Shown here piece after piece: positions 16,919-26,520 of a stretch of 64,000 nucleotides of DNA (within the stretch, counting starts at the first letter, position 1; the number at the start of each line of letters is the position of its first letter). The stretch comes from Actinorhabdospora filicis (GTDB taxonomy: Bacteria > Actinomycetota > Actinomycetes > Mycobacteriales > Micromonosporaceae), in NCBI RefSeq assembly GCF_030269765.1, contig NZ_BSTX01000001.1, positions 1,867,370 to 1,931,369 on the forward strand. The letters are read 5' to 3'. Both the position numbers and the translations under genes were made by a program. The notes beneath the pieces were generated by a model. That model was not told where the DNA came from and made no database searches. It worked only from the letters and a program-made list of their open reading frames with translations.

Positions 16919-17392
16919 TTACACCAGGTCCGCCGTCACCTCTTGTCCCGCGTCGGTGGTCCTGCGCAGGAAACCCGCGATGACCTCCAGTTCCTCAGGG
17001 GTGTACTCCTCGCACAGCTCGTCCATCGCCGCGTTCATCCCGCCGAAGAGGCGGTAGATCTCCCCCATGCGCTCCTTGACCGCCCGCAGCGTCACCGCCC
17101 GCCGGTCGGCGGCCTCCGGATCGCGCTCGCGGACGATCCAACCGCCCTTCTGGAGGCGGTCGAGGATGCCCGTCATCGTCGCCGGATGCAGCCCCGCCCG
17201 CCGCGCCAGCGCACTCGGCCCGATCGGGCCGTGCCGGGTGATGAGGTCGAGGCAGTCGAGGTCGACCTGCTTGAGCCCGGCGCCGGCGCTGACCCGGTGG
17301 TTGAGGAGGGCGAGCTGGACCGAGAGCTCGCGCAGGTGCTCCTTGACGCCGTTGGTGAGGTGACGGCGATCCCTAGAAGATATGGAACTCAT
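16919..17392 (-). CDS. MarR-family regulator
   Basis: A 157-residue winged-helix protein: LDLITRHGPIGPSALARRAGLHPATMTGILDRLQKGGWIVRERDPEAADRRA is the MarR DNA-binding core (shown here in part: SALARRAGLHPATMTGILDR). It is divergent from a NAD(P)-binding reductase-like gene 52 bp away and sits upstream of a quinone oxidoreductase-like gene. Control of both in response to an electrophile or phenolic compound is a reasonable inference. Confidence 0.85.
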   Translation of the reverse strand: MSSISSRDRRHLTNGVKEHLRELSVQLALLNHRVSAGAGLKQVDLDCLDLITRHGPIGPSALARRAGLHPATMTGILDRLQKGGWIVRERDPEAADRRAVTLRAVKERMGEIYRLFGGMNAAMDELCEEYTPEELEVIAGFLRRTTDAGQEVTADLV

Positions 17393-17408
17393 ATGATACG
17401 TTCTCCAT
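17382..17408. promoter_or_regulatory. imperfect palindrome over the MarR start codon
   Basis: ATGGAAC at 17382-17388 mirrors GTTCTCCAT at 17400-17408 with a centre around CATATG. It covers the MarR start codon and lies in the divergent promoter region, so it is a candidate autoregulatory operator. Confidence 0.45.
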
Positions 17409-17444
17409 GTAGTACGGGGCTCAGATCACTGTAGGGAGTATGCC

Positions 17445-18140
17445 ATGGACATCCGCGTCTTCGGGGCCAACGGCCCCACCGGCCACCACCTCGTCCGCCA
17501 GGCACTGGCCGCCGGGCACGACGTCACCGCCTTCACCCGGTCCACCGCGTTCCCCATCGCCCACGACCGCCTGCGGGTGCACGTCGGGGACGCGCTCTCG
17601 CCGCAGGACGTGTCGGGCGCGATCGCGGGCGGCGACGCCGTCCTGTCGGCCCTCGGCGTCCCCTTCGGCAAGGACGAGGTGGAGACCTTCTCGCGCGGCA
17701 CGCGCAACATGATCGACGCGATGCGGGCGCACGGCGTCCGGCGACTGGTGGTGGTGAGCTCGTCTGCCGTCGACGCGGACGCGCTGCGGCACGACACCGG
17801 GGGCGGGCTCGTCTTCGAGAAGCTGCTCAAGCCGTACGTGATCAAGAAGCTCGGGCGGACGGTCTATGACGACATGCGCCGGATGGAGTCGGCGGTGCGG
17901 GAGAGCGGGCTGGAGTGGGTGATCGCGCGGCCGTCGGGGCTCTTCGAGGGCGAGCGGACCGCGTTTCATGTCGAGGAGGGGCACTGCGGGTACCGGTTCA
18001 CCTCGCGGGCGGACCTGGCGGCGTTCATGCTCGCCTGCGCCTCGGAGGACAGGTGGGTCGGGCGGGCGGTGGCGGTGGCGACGCCTTCGGCGCGGATCGG
18101 GCTGGTGGAGTTCATGCGCAAGGAGGCGCTGAAGAAGTAG
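17445..18140 (+). CDS. NAD(P)-binding atypical SDR (NmrA-like) protein
   Basis: A 231-residue protein with the atypical SDR nucleotide-binding start VFGANGPTGHHLVRQAL (GxxGxxG type), then AVLSALGVPFG, VVVSSSAVD and a WVIARPSGLFEG segment. It belongs to the NAD(P)H-binding/NmrA-like family and may be a reductase or redox sensor. It is divergent from the MarR gene. GTAGGGAG precedes the ATG. Confidence 0.85.
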   Translation: MDIRVFGANGPTGHHLVRQALAAGHDVTAFTRSTAFPIAHDRLRVHVGDALSPQDVSGAIAGGDAVLSALGVPFGKDEVETFSRGTRNMIDAMRAHGVRRLVVVSSSAVDADALRHDTGGGLVFEKLLKPYVIKKLGRTVYDDMRRMESAVRESGLEWVIARPSGLFEGERTAFHVEEGHCGYRFTSRADLAAFMLACASEDRWVGRAVAVATPSARIGLVEFMRKEALKK

Positions 18141-18158
18141 CTGTCGCGGACGCGACAG
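18141..18158 (+). terminator. 8-bp perfect hairpin directly after the NmrA-like stop codon
   Basis: CTGTCGCG (18141-18148) pairs with CGCGACAG (18151-18158) around 2 nt. It begins at the base after the TAG stop, so it could terminate transcription or protect the 3' end. The hicA-like gene starts 67 nt later. Confidence 0.55.
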
Positions 18159-18225
18159 GAGGGCTCACGTGACTTCTGCAGATGCAGGTCGTTACCGCAG
18201 ATGGACGATCTAGAGAGGGGACACG

Positions 18226-18624
18226 ATGGCGTACTACCCCGGCGAGACCCCCGAGCAGCGGCGGAAGCGGGCGGCGAAGGTGATGAAGGCGATCTGCCGC
18301 GGCCCCGAGGACACGCCCGCGATGGACCACTACGCGTGGGTCTTCGCCAGCCTCGGCAAACCGCTGCCCACGGCCGCCGAACTGATCGCGAGCGAGATCC
18401 CGATCCGGCCGGGTTCGAAGGACCCCGGCAGCACCAATGGGCTCGTCGGCCTGCTCACCGAAGCCGGATGGAACCACGTGCGCCGAAACGGTGGCTGCAT
18501 GCAGTTCACCAACCCGTCTGAGGCGGGGCTCGTGACCATGGGCATGAGGCCGACCCGGGCGGCGTCCCCCGGCGTCACGCGAAGTGTTCTCGAAGTCGCG
18601 GGCCTGGCCGGACGTGAGCGATGA
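18226..18624 (+). CDS. HicA-like protein with N-terminal extension and no catalytic His
   Basis: A 132-residue protein. Residues about 70-130 align by eye with HicA RNA-binding domains: LVGLLTEAGWNHVRR, a VTMGMRPTRAASPG segment and RSVLEVAGL. Canonical HicA toxins have GSHH after the first strand, and that histidine is catalytic. Here the same place reads GGCMQF, so the residue is missing. Residues 1-70 are an extension absent from ordinary 60-80-residue HicA. The stop overlaps the hicB start (ATGA), the usual arrangement of the pair. It may be an inactivated toxin or a repurposed RNA-binding protein. Confidence 0.6.
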   Translation: MAYYPGETPEQRRKRAAKVMKAICRGPEDTPAMDHYAWVFASLGKPLPTAAELIASEIPIRPGSKDPGSTNGLVGLLTEAGWNHVRRNGGCMQFTNPSEAGLVTMGMRPTRAASPGVTRSVLEVAGLAGRER

Positions 18625-18836
18625 AGGGGTACGCCATCATCATCGAACGCGCCGACGACGGCGGTTTCGGCGCCTGGTCCCCCGACCTCCCCGGCTGCGT
18701 CGCCCTGGCCGACTCCCCCGAGGAGACCCTCGCCGAGATGCGCGAGGCCATGCGCTTCCACATCGAGCTCCTGCGCGAGATGGGCGAGCCCGTCCCCGCC
18801 CCCTCGACGGTCGAGGTCACCCTCGTCACCCTCTGA
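18621..18836 (+). CDS. hicB: HicB-family antitoxin-like protein
   Basis: A 71-residue protein with the HicB partial RNase H-like fold: YAIIIERADDGGFGAWSPDLPGC, then VALADSPEETLAEMREAMRFHIELLREMGEPVP. It is full length for the short HicB type but lacks a C-terminal helix-turn-helix or ribbon-helix-helix, so autoregulation would need another DNA-binding partner. It overlaps the hicA-like gene by 4 bp. Confidence 0.8.
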   Translation: MKGYAIIIERADDGGFGAWSPDLPGCVALADSPEETLAEMREAMRFHIELLREMGEPVPAPSTVEVTLVTL

Positions 18837-18842
18837 CAAGCA

Positions 18843-18875
18843 AGAGCGCCGGTCCCCCAAGGGAACCGGCGCTCT
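18843..18875. terminator. bidirectional terminator between hicB and clpC
   Basis: AGAGCGCCGGT at 18843-18853 pairs with ACCGGCGCTCT at 18865-18875, with further partial pairing inside. It serves the converging hicAB-like pair and clpC. Confidence 0.8.
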
Positions 18876-18898
18876 CCACTAACCCACTAACCCGGGGC

Positions 18899-21442
18899 CT
18901 ACTCGTCCCCGTTGGTCACCTGCTCCGCAGCGAGCTCCGGCGGCACGCCGTCCGGGACCTTCACCAGCGGCTCGCCCTCGGCACCGCTGAACACCAGGTG
19001 GGCGTTCTCGATGTCGGTCGGCTCGCCTTCCACGTCCACGTGGATGATCTGGCCGGGGCGCAGCTCGTTGAACAGGATCTTCTCGGACAGGGTGTCCTCG
19101 ATCTCGCGCTGGATCGTCCGGCGCAGCGGCCGGGCGCCCAGGACGGGGTCGTAGCCCTTGGTGCCCAGGTACAGGCGGGCGCCGGGGGTCACGTCGAGGG
19201 TCATGTCCTTGTTCTTCAGCTGCTCCTCGATGCGCTTGAGCATGAGGTCCACGATCGAGACGATCTCGCTCTCCGAGAGCTTCGGGAAGACGATGATGTC
19301 ATCGATGCGGTTGAGGAACTCGGGCCGGAAATGCTGCTTGAGCTCGTCCTGGACCTTCTGCTTCATGCGCTCGTAACCGGCCTCGCCGCCGTCCTCGTCG
19401 GACTGGAAGCCCATCGACACGGCCTTGGCCACGTCGCGGGTACCGAGGTTGGTGGTGAGGATGATGACGGTGTTCTTGAAGTCCACGATGCGGCCCTGAC
19501 CGTCGGTCAGGCGGCCGTCCTCCAGGATCTGGAGGAGCGTGTTGAACACGTCGGCGTGGGCCTTCTCGATCTCGTCGAACAGCACGACGGAGAACGGCTT
19601 CCGGCGCACCTTCTCGGTGAGCTGGCCGCCCTCGTCGTAGCCGACGTACCCGGGAGGGGCGCCGACCAGGCGGGACACGGTGTAGCGGTCGTGGAACTCG
19701 GACATGTCCAGCTGGATCAGGCTGTCCTCGGAACCGAAGAGGAACTCGGCGAGGGCCTTGCTCAGCTCGGACTTACCGACACCGGAGGGACCGGCGAAGA
19801 TGAAGGAACCCGAGGGACGCTTGGGGTCCTTCAGCCCGGCGCGGGTACGGCGGATCGCCTGCGACACGGCCTTGACCGCGTCCTTCTGGCCGATGATCCG
19901 CTTGTGCAGCTCGTCTTCCATGTGGAGCAGACGCGAGGTCTCCTCCTCGGTGAGCTTGTACACCGGGATACCGGTCCAGTTGGCCAGCACTTCGGCGATC
20001 ATCTCGTCGTCGACCTCGGACACGACGTCGAGGTCGCCGGCCTTCCACTCCTTCTCACGGCGGTCGCGCTGATCGATCAGCTGCTTCTCCTTGTCGCGCA
20101 GCTGCGCGGCACGCTCGAAGTCCTGGGCGTCGATCGCCGACTCCTTGTCCCGGCGCGCCTGGGCGATCCGGTCGTCGAAGTCGCGCAGGTCCGGCGGCGC
20201 GGTCATGCGGCGGATGCGCATGCGGGCGCCGGCCTCGTCGATGAGGTCGATGGCCTTGTCCGGCAGGTACCGGTCGGAGATGTAGCGGTCGGCGAGGGTC
20301 GCGGCGGCCACCAGCGCGTCATCGGTGATGGACACGCGGTGGTGCGCCTCGTAACGGTCCCGCAGGCCCTTGAGGATCTCGATCGTGTGGGCGAGGGTCG
20401 GCTCGTCCACCTGGATCGGCTGGAAGCGGCGCTCCAGGGCGGCGTCCTTCTCCAGGTACTTGCGGTACTCGTCGAGGGTCGTCGCACCGATGGTCTGCAG
20501 CTCACCGCGGGCCAGCATCGGCTTGAGGATGGAGGCGGCGTCGATCGCGCCCTCGGCGGCGCCGGCGCCGACCAGGGTGTGGATCTCGTCGATGAACAGG
20601 ATGATGTCGCCGCGCGTGCGGATCTCCTTGAGCACCTTCTTCAGGCGCTCCTCGAAGTCACCGCGGTAGCGGGAACCGGCGACCAGCGCGCCCAGGTCCA
20701 GGGTGTAGAGGTGCTTGTCCTTGAGGGTCTCGGGCACCTCGCCCTTGACGATGGCCTGCGCCAGGCCCTCCACGGCGGCGGTCTTGCCGACGCCGGGCTC
20801 ACCGATCAGCACCGGGTTGTTCTTGGTGCGGCGGGACAGGACCTGCATGACGCGCTCGATCTCACGCTCGCGCCCGATGACCGGGTCGAGCTTGCCGTCG
20901 CGCGCGGCCTGCGTCAGGTTGCGGCCGAACTGGTCCAGGACCAGCGACGTCGACGGCGTCTGCTCACCGGTGGCGGCGCCGGTCGTGGCCTGCTCCTTAC
21001 CGCCCTGGTAACCCGACAGAAGCTGCAAGACCTGCTGGCGGACCCGGTTGAGGTCCGCGCCGAGCTTGATGAGCACCTGAGCGGCGACACCCTCGCCTTC
21101 ACGGATCAAGCCGAGGAGGATGTGCTCCGTGCCGATGTAGTTGTGGCCGAGCTGCAGGGCCTCCCGCAGCGACAGCTCAAGAACCTTCTTGGCGCGAGGC
21201 GTGAACGGGATGTGCCCACTGGGGGCCTGCTGTCCCTGCCCAATGATCTCCTCCACCTGCTGGCGCACGCCCTCAAGCGAGATGCCGAGGCTCTCCAGAG
21301 CCTTGGCGGCGACGCCCTCACCCTCGTGGATGAGCCCGAGCAGAATGTGCTCGGTGCCGATGTAGTTGTGATTGAGCATCCGGGCCTCTTCTTGGGCCAG
21401 GACGACAACCCGCCGCGCTCGGTCGGTGAACCTCTCAAACAT
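18899..21442 (-). CDS. clpC: ATP-dependent Clp protease ATPase subunit ClpC
   Basis: An 847-residue AAA+ unfoldase of the Hsp100 class. It has a double Clp N-domain (residues about 1-145, repeated [15 protein letters not shown]), AAA-1 with Walker A GEPGVGKT, a UVR/M-domain with [14 protein letters not shown] that contacts adaptors, and AAA-2 with Walker A GPSGVGKS. It feeds substrates to ClpP and is normally essential in actinomycetes. Length is normal. It lies in the usual block with lsr2 and lysS, although two genes separate them here. Confidence 0.97.
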   Translation of the reverse strand: MFERFTDRARRVVVLAQEEARMLNHNYIGTEHILLGLIHEGEGVAAKALESLGISLEGVRQQVEEIIGQGQQAPSGHIPFTPRAKKVLELSLREALQLGHNYIGTEHILLGLIREGEGVAAQVLIKLGADLNRVRQQVLQLLSGYQGGKEQATTGAATGEQTPSTSLVLDQFGRNLTQAARDGKLDPVIGREREIERVMQVLSRRTKNNPVLIGEPGVGKTAAVEGLAQAIVKGEVPETLKDKHLYTLDLGALVAGSRYRGDFEERLKKVLKEIRTRGDIILFIDEIHTLVGAGAAEGAIDAASILKPMLARGELQTIGATTLDEYRKYLEKDAALERRFQPIQVDEPTLAHTIEILKGLRDRYEAHHRVSITDDALVAAATLADRYISDRYLPDKAIDLIDEAGARMRIRRMTAPPDLRDFDDRIAQARRDKESAIDAQDFERAAQLRDKEKQLIDQRDRREKEWKAGDLDVVSEVDDEMIAEVLANWTGIPVYKLTEEETSRLLHMEDELHKRIIGQKDAVKAVSQAIRRTRAGLKDPKRPSGSFIFAGPSGVGKSELSKALAEFLFGSEDSLIQLDMSEFHDRYTVSRLVGAPPGYVGYDEGGQLTEKVRRKPFSVVLFDEIEKAHADVFNTLLQILEDGRLTDGQGRIVDFKNTVIILTTNLGTRDVAKAVSMGFQSDEDGGEAGYERMKQKVQDELKQHFRPEFLNRIDDIIVFPKLSESEIVSIVDLMLKRIEEQLKNKDMTLDVTPGARLYLGTKGYDPVLGARPLRRTIQREIEDTLSEKILFNELRPGQIIHVDVEGEPTDIENAHLVFSGAEGEPLVKVPDGVPPELAAEQVTNGDE

Positions 21443-21631
21443 TCCTACGTGCTCCTCACATACCTGCGACGGGGCTCCCGACGCCGGGCCGGACCTCGAA
21501 TCGCTGGCCCGGCTCTCGCCGGCCCGGGACAGTTAGTGCCAAGTGCCCGGGTCTTCACTCTATCGTCGCTCCGTGACACTCCCTGGCCCCAACCTACGTG
21601 GCGAACCATGTGTTCCGCCGACTTGTGCTTG

Positions 21632-21647
21632 TACGCCGTCAGCGAAC
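21632..21647 (-). promoter_or_regulatory. candidate ClgR box upstream of clpC
   Basis: On the minus strand GTTCGCTGACGGCGTA resembles the ClgR operator (two halves TTCGC/GCGAA around a short spacer), 190 bp before the clpC ATG. ClgR activates clp genes in actinobacteria. The second half is imperfect. The rest of 21443-21892 shows no gene I can support. Confidence 0.35.
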
Positions 21648-21892
21648 ACGGGAAGCTCCCGGGCGACCACCCGATGACGGGACAGCGCGTCCGGTGAGGG
21701 TTTTGTTCCCCGCTCAGGGGCATGTGTGCGGCACTACAGCCCGCCGATCCCCTTCCCCACCAGCGGCATCCCCATCACCAGCGGCAACACCGCCATCACC
21801 GCGCAGGACGGCGTGAACGCCGCTGCCGACTGTCGCCGACCCGACTGTGAGCCCGCACGCACCCACCGCGAGATTCTCCGGCCGGACCGGCA

Positions 21893-22981
21893 TCAGAGCC
21901 TCTCGAAGTCCCCGGGCCGCCACTCCCCCGCCGCCCCGTGCACGCGCAGGTGCGCGAACCAGCCCTCGCCGGGCACGGTCTTGACCCAGCGGCTGTCGGC
22001 GTACTCCATCGGCGGCGCGGGCCCGAAGAAGAGCTCGGCGCCGGCGGGGACCGGCTCGGCGAGGGACCGCAGCGCGGCCCGGTCCTGGTCGGTGCGGACC
22101 TGGGAGCGCGTCCGGCGGTCGTAGGCGGTCACCGACCACTCCGGGACGGGCGGGGGCGCGCCCAGCCGGTAGTTCGCGCCGCCGTCGAGGAGCCGCCCGG
22201 CGGAGTCGCGCGCGGTCAGGCAGTGCAGGCCGGGGGTGTCGGCGGGCTCGACCCGCTCCCAGCGCCGCCCGGGCCAGGCCGGGCGCGTGCCCGCGTAGGC
22301 CTCGGCGAGCATCGCGTCGCGGGCCTCGCGCGTCCACCGTCCGGCGCCGGGAGGGATCGGTGGCCCATCGGGACGCGGCTCGGCGGCCAGGACCCGGCGC
22401 AGCACCCGCCAGTACTCGGGGCCCTCCTCCCAGCGCAGGCACGTGCCGTCGGTGGACAGCGCGCTCACGTCGACACACGGGAAGAAGAGGACGGGCTGCG
22501 CGCCCGGCCGCTGGACGTTCACGCGCCGCAGCGTGTCCAGGGCCCGGCCGGTGTCGCCGCCGGTGAGCGGGACGCGCAGGTGCAGCAGGGCGATCGAGGT
22601 CCCAGATCGGGCCTCGGGGCACAGGTCGCCCGGCGGGCGGATGAGATGGCTTCGGCCGGCGGCCAGATCGGCGACCCGGGTGCGGTGGCGGTCGTCCACG
22701 TGCCCGGTGACCGGGCCGGGCGGCAGCTCGACGCGGACGGCGCCCGCGCGCAGGTCGAGCGCGGCGAGGCCGCGGGCGGTACCGGGGTCGAGAGTGAAGC
22801 CGGTGTGCCTGGGACCGGCCACGCCGATGGCCATGGCCGCGCCCTCGGCGATGCCCAGATCGCGCAGGCCCTGGAGGAGCCCCTCGGTGGCGACCGTGGG
22901 ATGCCAGAAGCGGTAGGCGGCGGCCAGGTCCGGCGGCGAGAGGCCGGGTGCCAGACCGCTCGGCGCGGTGGTCATCGGCAT
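21893..22981 (-). CDS. DUF1214-domain protein
   Basis: A 362-residue protein. The C-terminal third matches the DUF1214 pattern: EWSVTAYDRRTRSQV, then LFFGPAPPMEY, SRWVKTVPGEGWFAHLRVHGAAGEWRPGDFERL in a beta-sandwich layout. The N-terminal half resembles the DUF1254-like companion region. Such proteins are widespread in actinobacteria with no assigned reaction. It stands alone between clpC and lsr2, interrupting the usual block. Confidence 0.65.
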   Translation of the reverse strand: MPMTTAPSGLAPGLSPPDLAAAYRFWHPTVATEGLLQGLRDLGIAEGAAMAIGVAGPRHTGFTLDPGTARGLAALDLRAGAVRVELPPGPVTGHVDDRHRTRVADLAAGRSHLIRPPGDLCPEARSGTSIALLHLRVPLTGGDTGRALDTLRRVNVQRPGAQPVLFFPCVDVSALSTDGTCLRWEEGPEYWRVLRRVLAAEPRPDGPPIPPGAGRWTREARDAMLAEAYAGTRPAWPGRRWERVEPADTPGLHCLTARDSAGRLLDGGANYRLGAPPPVPEWSVTAYDRRTRSQVRTDQDRAALRSLAEPVPAGAELFFGPAPPMEYADSRWVKTVPGEGWFAHLRVHGAAGEWRPGDFERL

Positions 22982-23125
22982 CCCCCCGGACGGCGTGGGC
23001 CGCGACGGCCGCGCCTCCCGGCCCGCGCGACGCGAGCCGGACGTGAGGAAGTTTAGTGATCTTGCGGGGTAGAGGAGGCCGAAAACAGCGGGTTACGTCC
23101 GATTAACGGCGCTGTTCTGCGGATA

Positions 23126-23168
23126 CACCGCGACCCCGCCCCTTGACGGGTGGGGCGGGGTCGCGGTG
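23126..23168. terminator. strong 17-bp hairpin downstream of lsr2
   Basis: CACCGCGACCCCGCCCC (23126-23142) pairs with GGGGCGGGGTCGCGGTG (23152-23168), 34 nt beyond the lsr2 stop in its direction of transcription. Confidence 0.85.
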
Positions 23169-23201
23169 ATGCCGGTGGTCCGATGAAGGACCGAGCTGGT
23201 A

Positions 23202-23558
23202 CTACGCCTGGGCGTGGTATTCGTCGATGATCTCCTGCGGAATGCGGCCGCGGTCGGAGACGGGCTTGCCATTGCGCTTGGCCCATTCCCGAATGGCCTT
23301 GTTCTGCTCACGGTCGGTAGTGGGACGGCCGACCGCGCGACCCGGGATACCCACCGGCGCCTTGCCACCGGCCATGGGGAAACGGCCAATGTTGCGACCC
23401 GCGGCGACGTAGTCGGCGAGCGCCTCACGCAAGGTGGCGGCCTTGTCCTCGGCCAGGTCGATCTCGTAGATCTTCCCGTCGAGACCGAACTTGACGGTCT
23501 CGTCCGCCTTACCGCCGTCGAGGTCATCGACGAGGATTACCTGAACTTTCGATGCCAC
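23202..23558 (-). CDS. lsr2: Lsr2 nucleoid-associated xenogeneic silencer
   Basis: A 118-residue Lsr2 protein. The N-terminal dimerisation domain ([33 protein letters not shown] being diagnostic) is followed by a linker and a C-terminal DNA-binding domain with [12 protein letters not shown] and the AT-hook-like RGR in SDRGRIP. It binds AT-rich minor grooves and silences foreign DNA, like H-NS. Length is typical. It lies next to lysS, as in most actinobacteria. Confidence 0.97.
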   Translation of the reverse strand: MASKVQVILVDDLDGGKADETVKFGLDGKIYEIDLAEDKAATLREALADYVAAGRNIGRFPMAGGKAPVGIPGRAVGRPTTDREQNKAIREWAKRNGKPVSDRGRIPQEIIDEYHAQA

Positions 23559-23707
23559 GTGGGTTCCCTTCGGGAAATAACGACCTCAACCTTGTTTACG
23601 GAGATACCTTAGCTCAACCGTACTCCGAACAAAACAGCGCGCACTCTATTCCGGGTGCGACCTGCGGTTGATGAGCCCGAGTGATGATCTGCGACTCGTC
23701 CGTTCGG

Positions 23708-25207
23708 CTACTCCGGCCGCAGCATTGGGAAGAGGATGGTCTCCCGAATACCGAGACCGGTCAGCGCCATGAGGAGCCGGTCAATGCCCATGCCGAAGCC
23801 GCCGGTGGGGGGCATCCCGTACTCCATTGCCCGCAGGAAATCCTCGTCGAGGCGCATGGCCTCGTCGTCGCCGCGGGCCGCCTGGCGCGCCTGCTGCATG
23901 AAGCGTTCACGCTGGACGACCGGGTCGACGAGTTCGGAGTACCCGGTGCCCATCTCGACGCCGAGCATGTAGAGGTCCCATTTCTCGGTGAGACCGGGCT
24001 CGGTGCGGTGCTGGCGGACCAGCGGCGAGGTCTCCTCGGGATAATCGCGCACAAACGTCGGTTCCCGCAGCTTGTCCTGCACGAGGGCCTCGAAAAGCTC
24101 CTCGGCGAGCTTCCCGGCGCTCCAGGCGGGGTCGACGCCCAGCTCAATACCCTCGGCGTACTTCTTCAGCTCCTCGTAGGGAGTGCGGACGGTGACCTCC
24201 TCACCGAGCGCCTCGGAAATGGAACCGAAGACGGTGATCTCGTTCCACTGTCCGCCGAGGTCGTACTCGGAGCCGTCGGCGTGGGTGACCACTGTGGATC
24301 CGTAGACCGCGCGGGCCGCGCCCTGCACCAGATCGCGGACCAGGGCCGCCATGGTGTCGTAGTTGCCGTATGCCTCATAGGCTTCCAGCATTGCGAACTC
24401 CGGCGCGTGACTGGAGTCACTGCCCTCGTTGCGAAAATTCCGATTGATCTCGAATACCTTGTCCAGGCCGCCGACCACGCAGCGTTTCAGGTACAACTCC
24501 GGTGCGATCCGCAAGAATAGATCGGTATCGAAAGCGTTACTGTGCGTCGCGAAGGGCCGGGCGGAGGCGCCGCCGTGGATCGGCTGAAGCATCGGGGTCT
24601 CCACCTCGATGAAGCCGCGCTCGTGGAACTGCTCGCGCAGCGAGCGGACCATGGCGGCCCGGTCCCGCACTACCTGCTGCGCCTGCGGGCGCATGATGAG
24701 GTCGACGTACCGCTGCCGGACGCGAGACTCCTCGCTCATGTCCTTGTGGGCGACCGGCAGCGGCCGCAGCGCCTTGGCGGTCATCTCCCAGTCGTCCGCC
24801 AGGACGGAGAGCTCCCCGCGCCTGCTGCTGATCACCTCGCCGGTGACGGCGACCTGGTCGCCGATGTCGACCAGGCGCTTCCAGTCGGCCAGGCGCTCCT
24901 CGCCGACGTTGGCCAGCGAGAGCATGGCCTGCAGCTCCACCCCTTCGCCCTCGCGGAGGGTGGCGAAGCACAGCTTGCCGGTGTTGCGCAGGAACATGAC
25001 CCGTCCGGTGACGGTCACCTTGTCGCCGGTGGCGGTGTCGACGGCCAGGCCGTCGTAGTTCCGCCGGATCTCGGCGAGGGTGTGCGTGCGCTTGACACCG
25101 AGCGGGTACGGCTCGACACCCGAGTCGAGCAGCTCGTCGCGCTTCTCACGCCTGACTCGCATCTGCTCGGGCAGATCATCGATTCCGGGTACGCCTGTGT
25201 CGGTCAC
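23708..25207 (-). CDS. lysS: class II lysyl-tRNA synthetase
   Basis: A 499-residue enzyme. It has an N-terminal OB-fold anticodon-binding domain (residues about 55-160) and a class II catalytic core with motif 2 ([14 protein letters not shown]) and motif 3 ([14 protein letters not shown]). It charges tRNA-Lys in the cytoplasm. Length and motif spacing are normal. It precedes lsr2 on the minus strand with a 149-nt gap. Confidence 0.97.
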   Translation of the reverse strand: MTDTGVPGIDDLPEQMRVRREKRDELLDSGVEPYPLGVKRTHTLAEIRRNYDGLAVDTATGDKVTVTGRVMFLRNTGKLCFATLREGEGVELQAMLSLANVGEERLADWKRLVDIGDQVAVTGEVISSRRGELSVLADDWEMTAKALRPLPVAHKDMSEESRVRQRYVDLIMRPQAQQVVRDRAAMVRSLREQFHERGFIEVETPMLQPIHGGASARPFATHSNAFDTDLFLRIAPELYLKRCVVGGLDKVFEINRNFRNEGSDSSHAPEFAMLEAYEAYGNYDTMAALVRDLVQGAARAVYGSTVVTHADGSEYDLGGQWNEITVFGSISEALGEEVTVRTPYEELKKYAEGIELGVDPAWSAGKLAEELFEALVQDKLREPTFVRDYPEETSPLVRQHRTEPGLTEKWDLYMLGVEMGTGYSELVDPVVQRERFMQQARQAARGDDEAMRLDEDFLRAMEYGMPPTGGFGMGIDRLLMALTGLGIRETILFPMLRPE

Positions 25208-25296
25208 GCCACGTTCCTTTGCTACACGGTCTCGCTGGGGCGGTGCTTATGTCGCCGACCAGAATACGTGCAGCGTCTTCGGGGGTTCGACGGCTT

Positions 25297-26028
25297 TTAG
25301 CCCTTCCGGCGGATCCGGTAGGCCAGCGTCTCGTAGGGCAGCTCGAACGTGCTTCTTCCGGCCAGATCGGGATGGGTCCGGACGAGTTCCCGCGTTCGGC
25401 GTTCCAGTTCGGCGCGGCCCTCCTCATCGGCGATCAGATAGTAGGAGCGCGACTTCACGAGGGTGACCAGATCCTCCTCGGTCATCACGCGGTCGTAGAA
25501 GAGAGTGTGACTTTCGGCTCGTTCGAAGCCGTCGGCGGTGAGATCGGGCACGGCGTGGGCGACGACTTCGGCCTCGGATTTGCCGATCAGCTCCGACATT
25601 CGCGACACCCACGGAACGGTTTCGTCCCGAAGGTTCCAGATCGGCGCGAACACGCCCCCGGGGCGCAGGACGCGGGCGATTTCCGGGTGCGCTTTCGCCG
25701 GGTCGAACCAGTGGTAGGCCTGACCGGCGGTGACGGCGTCGACGCTGCCGGAGTCGACCGGGATGTGCTCGGCGTCGCCTTGGCGCGGTTCCACTCCCGG
25801 CGATTTCTCGGCGAGCTTGGCGAGCATCTCGGCATCGGGCTCGACGGCGATGACGCGGTGGCCCAGGGCGGCCAGCGCGCGAGAGAGGATTCCGGTTCCG
25901 GCGCCCAGGTCGACCACCGTGAGCGGTGCGGTCCCCAAGGCCCATACGAGCGGTTCGGAGGCGTATGTCGGGCGGATGGCGTCGTAAACGCCGGCGGCCT
26001 GCCCGAAGGAGTGCGCTGGGTCGGTCAT
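25297..26028 (-). CDS. class I SAM-dependent methyltransferase
   Basis: A 243-residue methyltransferase with motif I VVDLGAGTGILSRALAALGHRV, an acidic post-I EPDAEM, and GDAEHIPVDSGSVDAVTAGQAYHWF, typical of the Methyltransf_11 group. The substrate is unknown. The ATG at 26028 begins the family-typical HSFGQAAGVYDAIRPTY. It is inserted between lysS and coaX, away from the block's usual partners. Confidence 0.85.
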   Translation of the reverse strand: MTDPAHSFGQAAGVYDAIRPTYASEPLVWALGTAPLTVVDLGAGTGILSRALAALGHRVIAVEPDAEMLAKLAEKSPGVEPRQGDAEHIPVDSGSVDAVTAGQAYHWFDPAKAHPEIARVLRPGGVFAPIWNLRDETVPWVSRMSELIGKSEAEVVAHAVPDLTADGFERAESHTLFYDRVMTEEDLVTLVKSRSYYLIADEEGRAELERRTRELVRTHPDLAGRSTFELPYETLAYRIRRKG

Positions 26029-26314
26029 GACGGGTTGCCTTTCGCATATCGATCCGCATAGATGGGGTACGCGAAATCGGCGCGTATCGGCCTGATTCGC
26101 GTCTGGGGGGCTGCGGAAGGGGACTGATTCGGTGAATTCTCGAAGGGGCGTTGCGGACAGTACTGCACACCCACCCGATCGGGGCAATGCGATGACCGTG
26201 CGCGACGGGTTGACGGATCGGGGACCATGTGCGTCAACCGGGATGGGGCCCGGGGGCGTCAAAGGGGTAAGGGGTGACTGAAGACGTCCGCGCCTTCGAG
26301 GGAGAGCGCGGATG

Positions 26315-26367
26315 GGCGTCCGTGCGGACGCCGGCGCGGGGACCGACCGGAACGCGGTCCCCGCGCC
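26315..26367. terminator. two adjacent hairpins in the 26029-26484 spacer
   Basis: GGCGTCCG/CGGACGCC (26315-26332, 2-nt loop) abuts GGCGCGGGGACCG/CGGTCCCCGCGCC (26333-26367, 9-nt loop). They lie downstream of the WYL regulator gene and probably end its transcript. The rest of the spacer holds no supportable gene, apart from the repeat at 26414-26447. Confidence 0.65.
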
Positions 26368-26413
26368 CAAGCCCGCGCGGATGGGGGTTGGAACGGGAGT
26401 GTTTACTCCGTCT

Positions 26414-26520
26414 AACGATCGTCGCGCTCGGCGGACGCGCGGGCGAACCACGTCACCCGGCCCGGGGAGCCGTCACCACGTCGATCAACGATCGTCGCCT
26501 TCGCCGGCCGCGCGGGCGAA
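26414..26520. repeat. 34-bp direct repeat of the 3' end of the WYL regulator gene
   Basis: The 34 bp at 26487-26520, which encode the last residues and stop of the WYL gene, recur at 26414-26447 with 30 of 34 bases identical. Read on the minus strand the extra copy again gives an ARA-like tail and DDR then a stop. It looks like a remnant of a tandem duplication. Confidence 0.75.

Noticed and set aside
18584-21697. Very long plus-strand open frame (over 1000 codons) opposite clpC
   Set aside because: It is the antisense shadow of clpC in high-GC DNA; its product is low-complexity Val/Leu/Gly/Asp without domains, while clpC has all its motifs.
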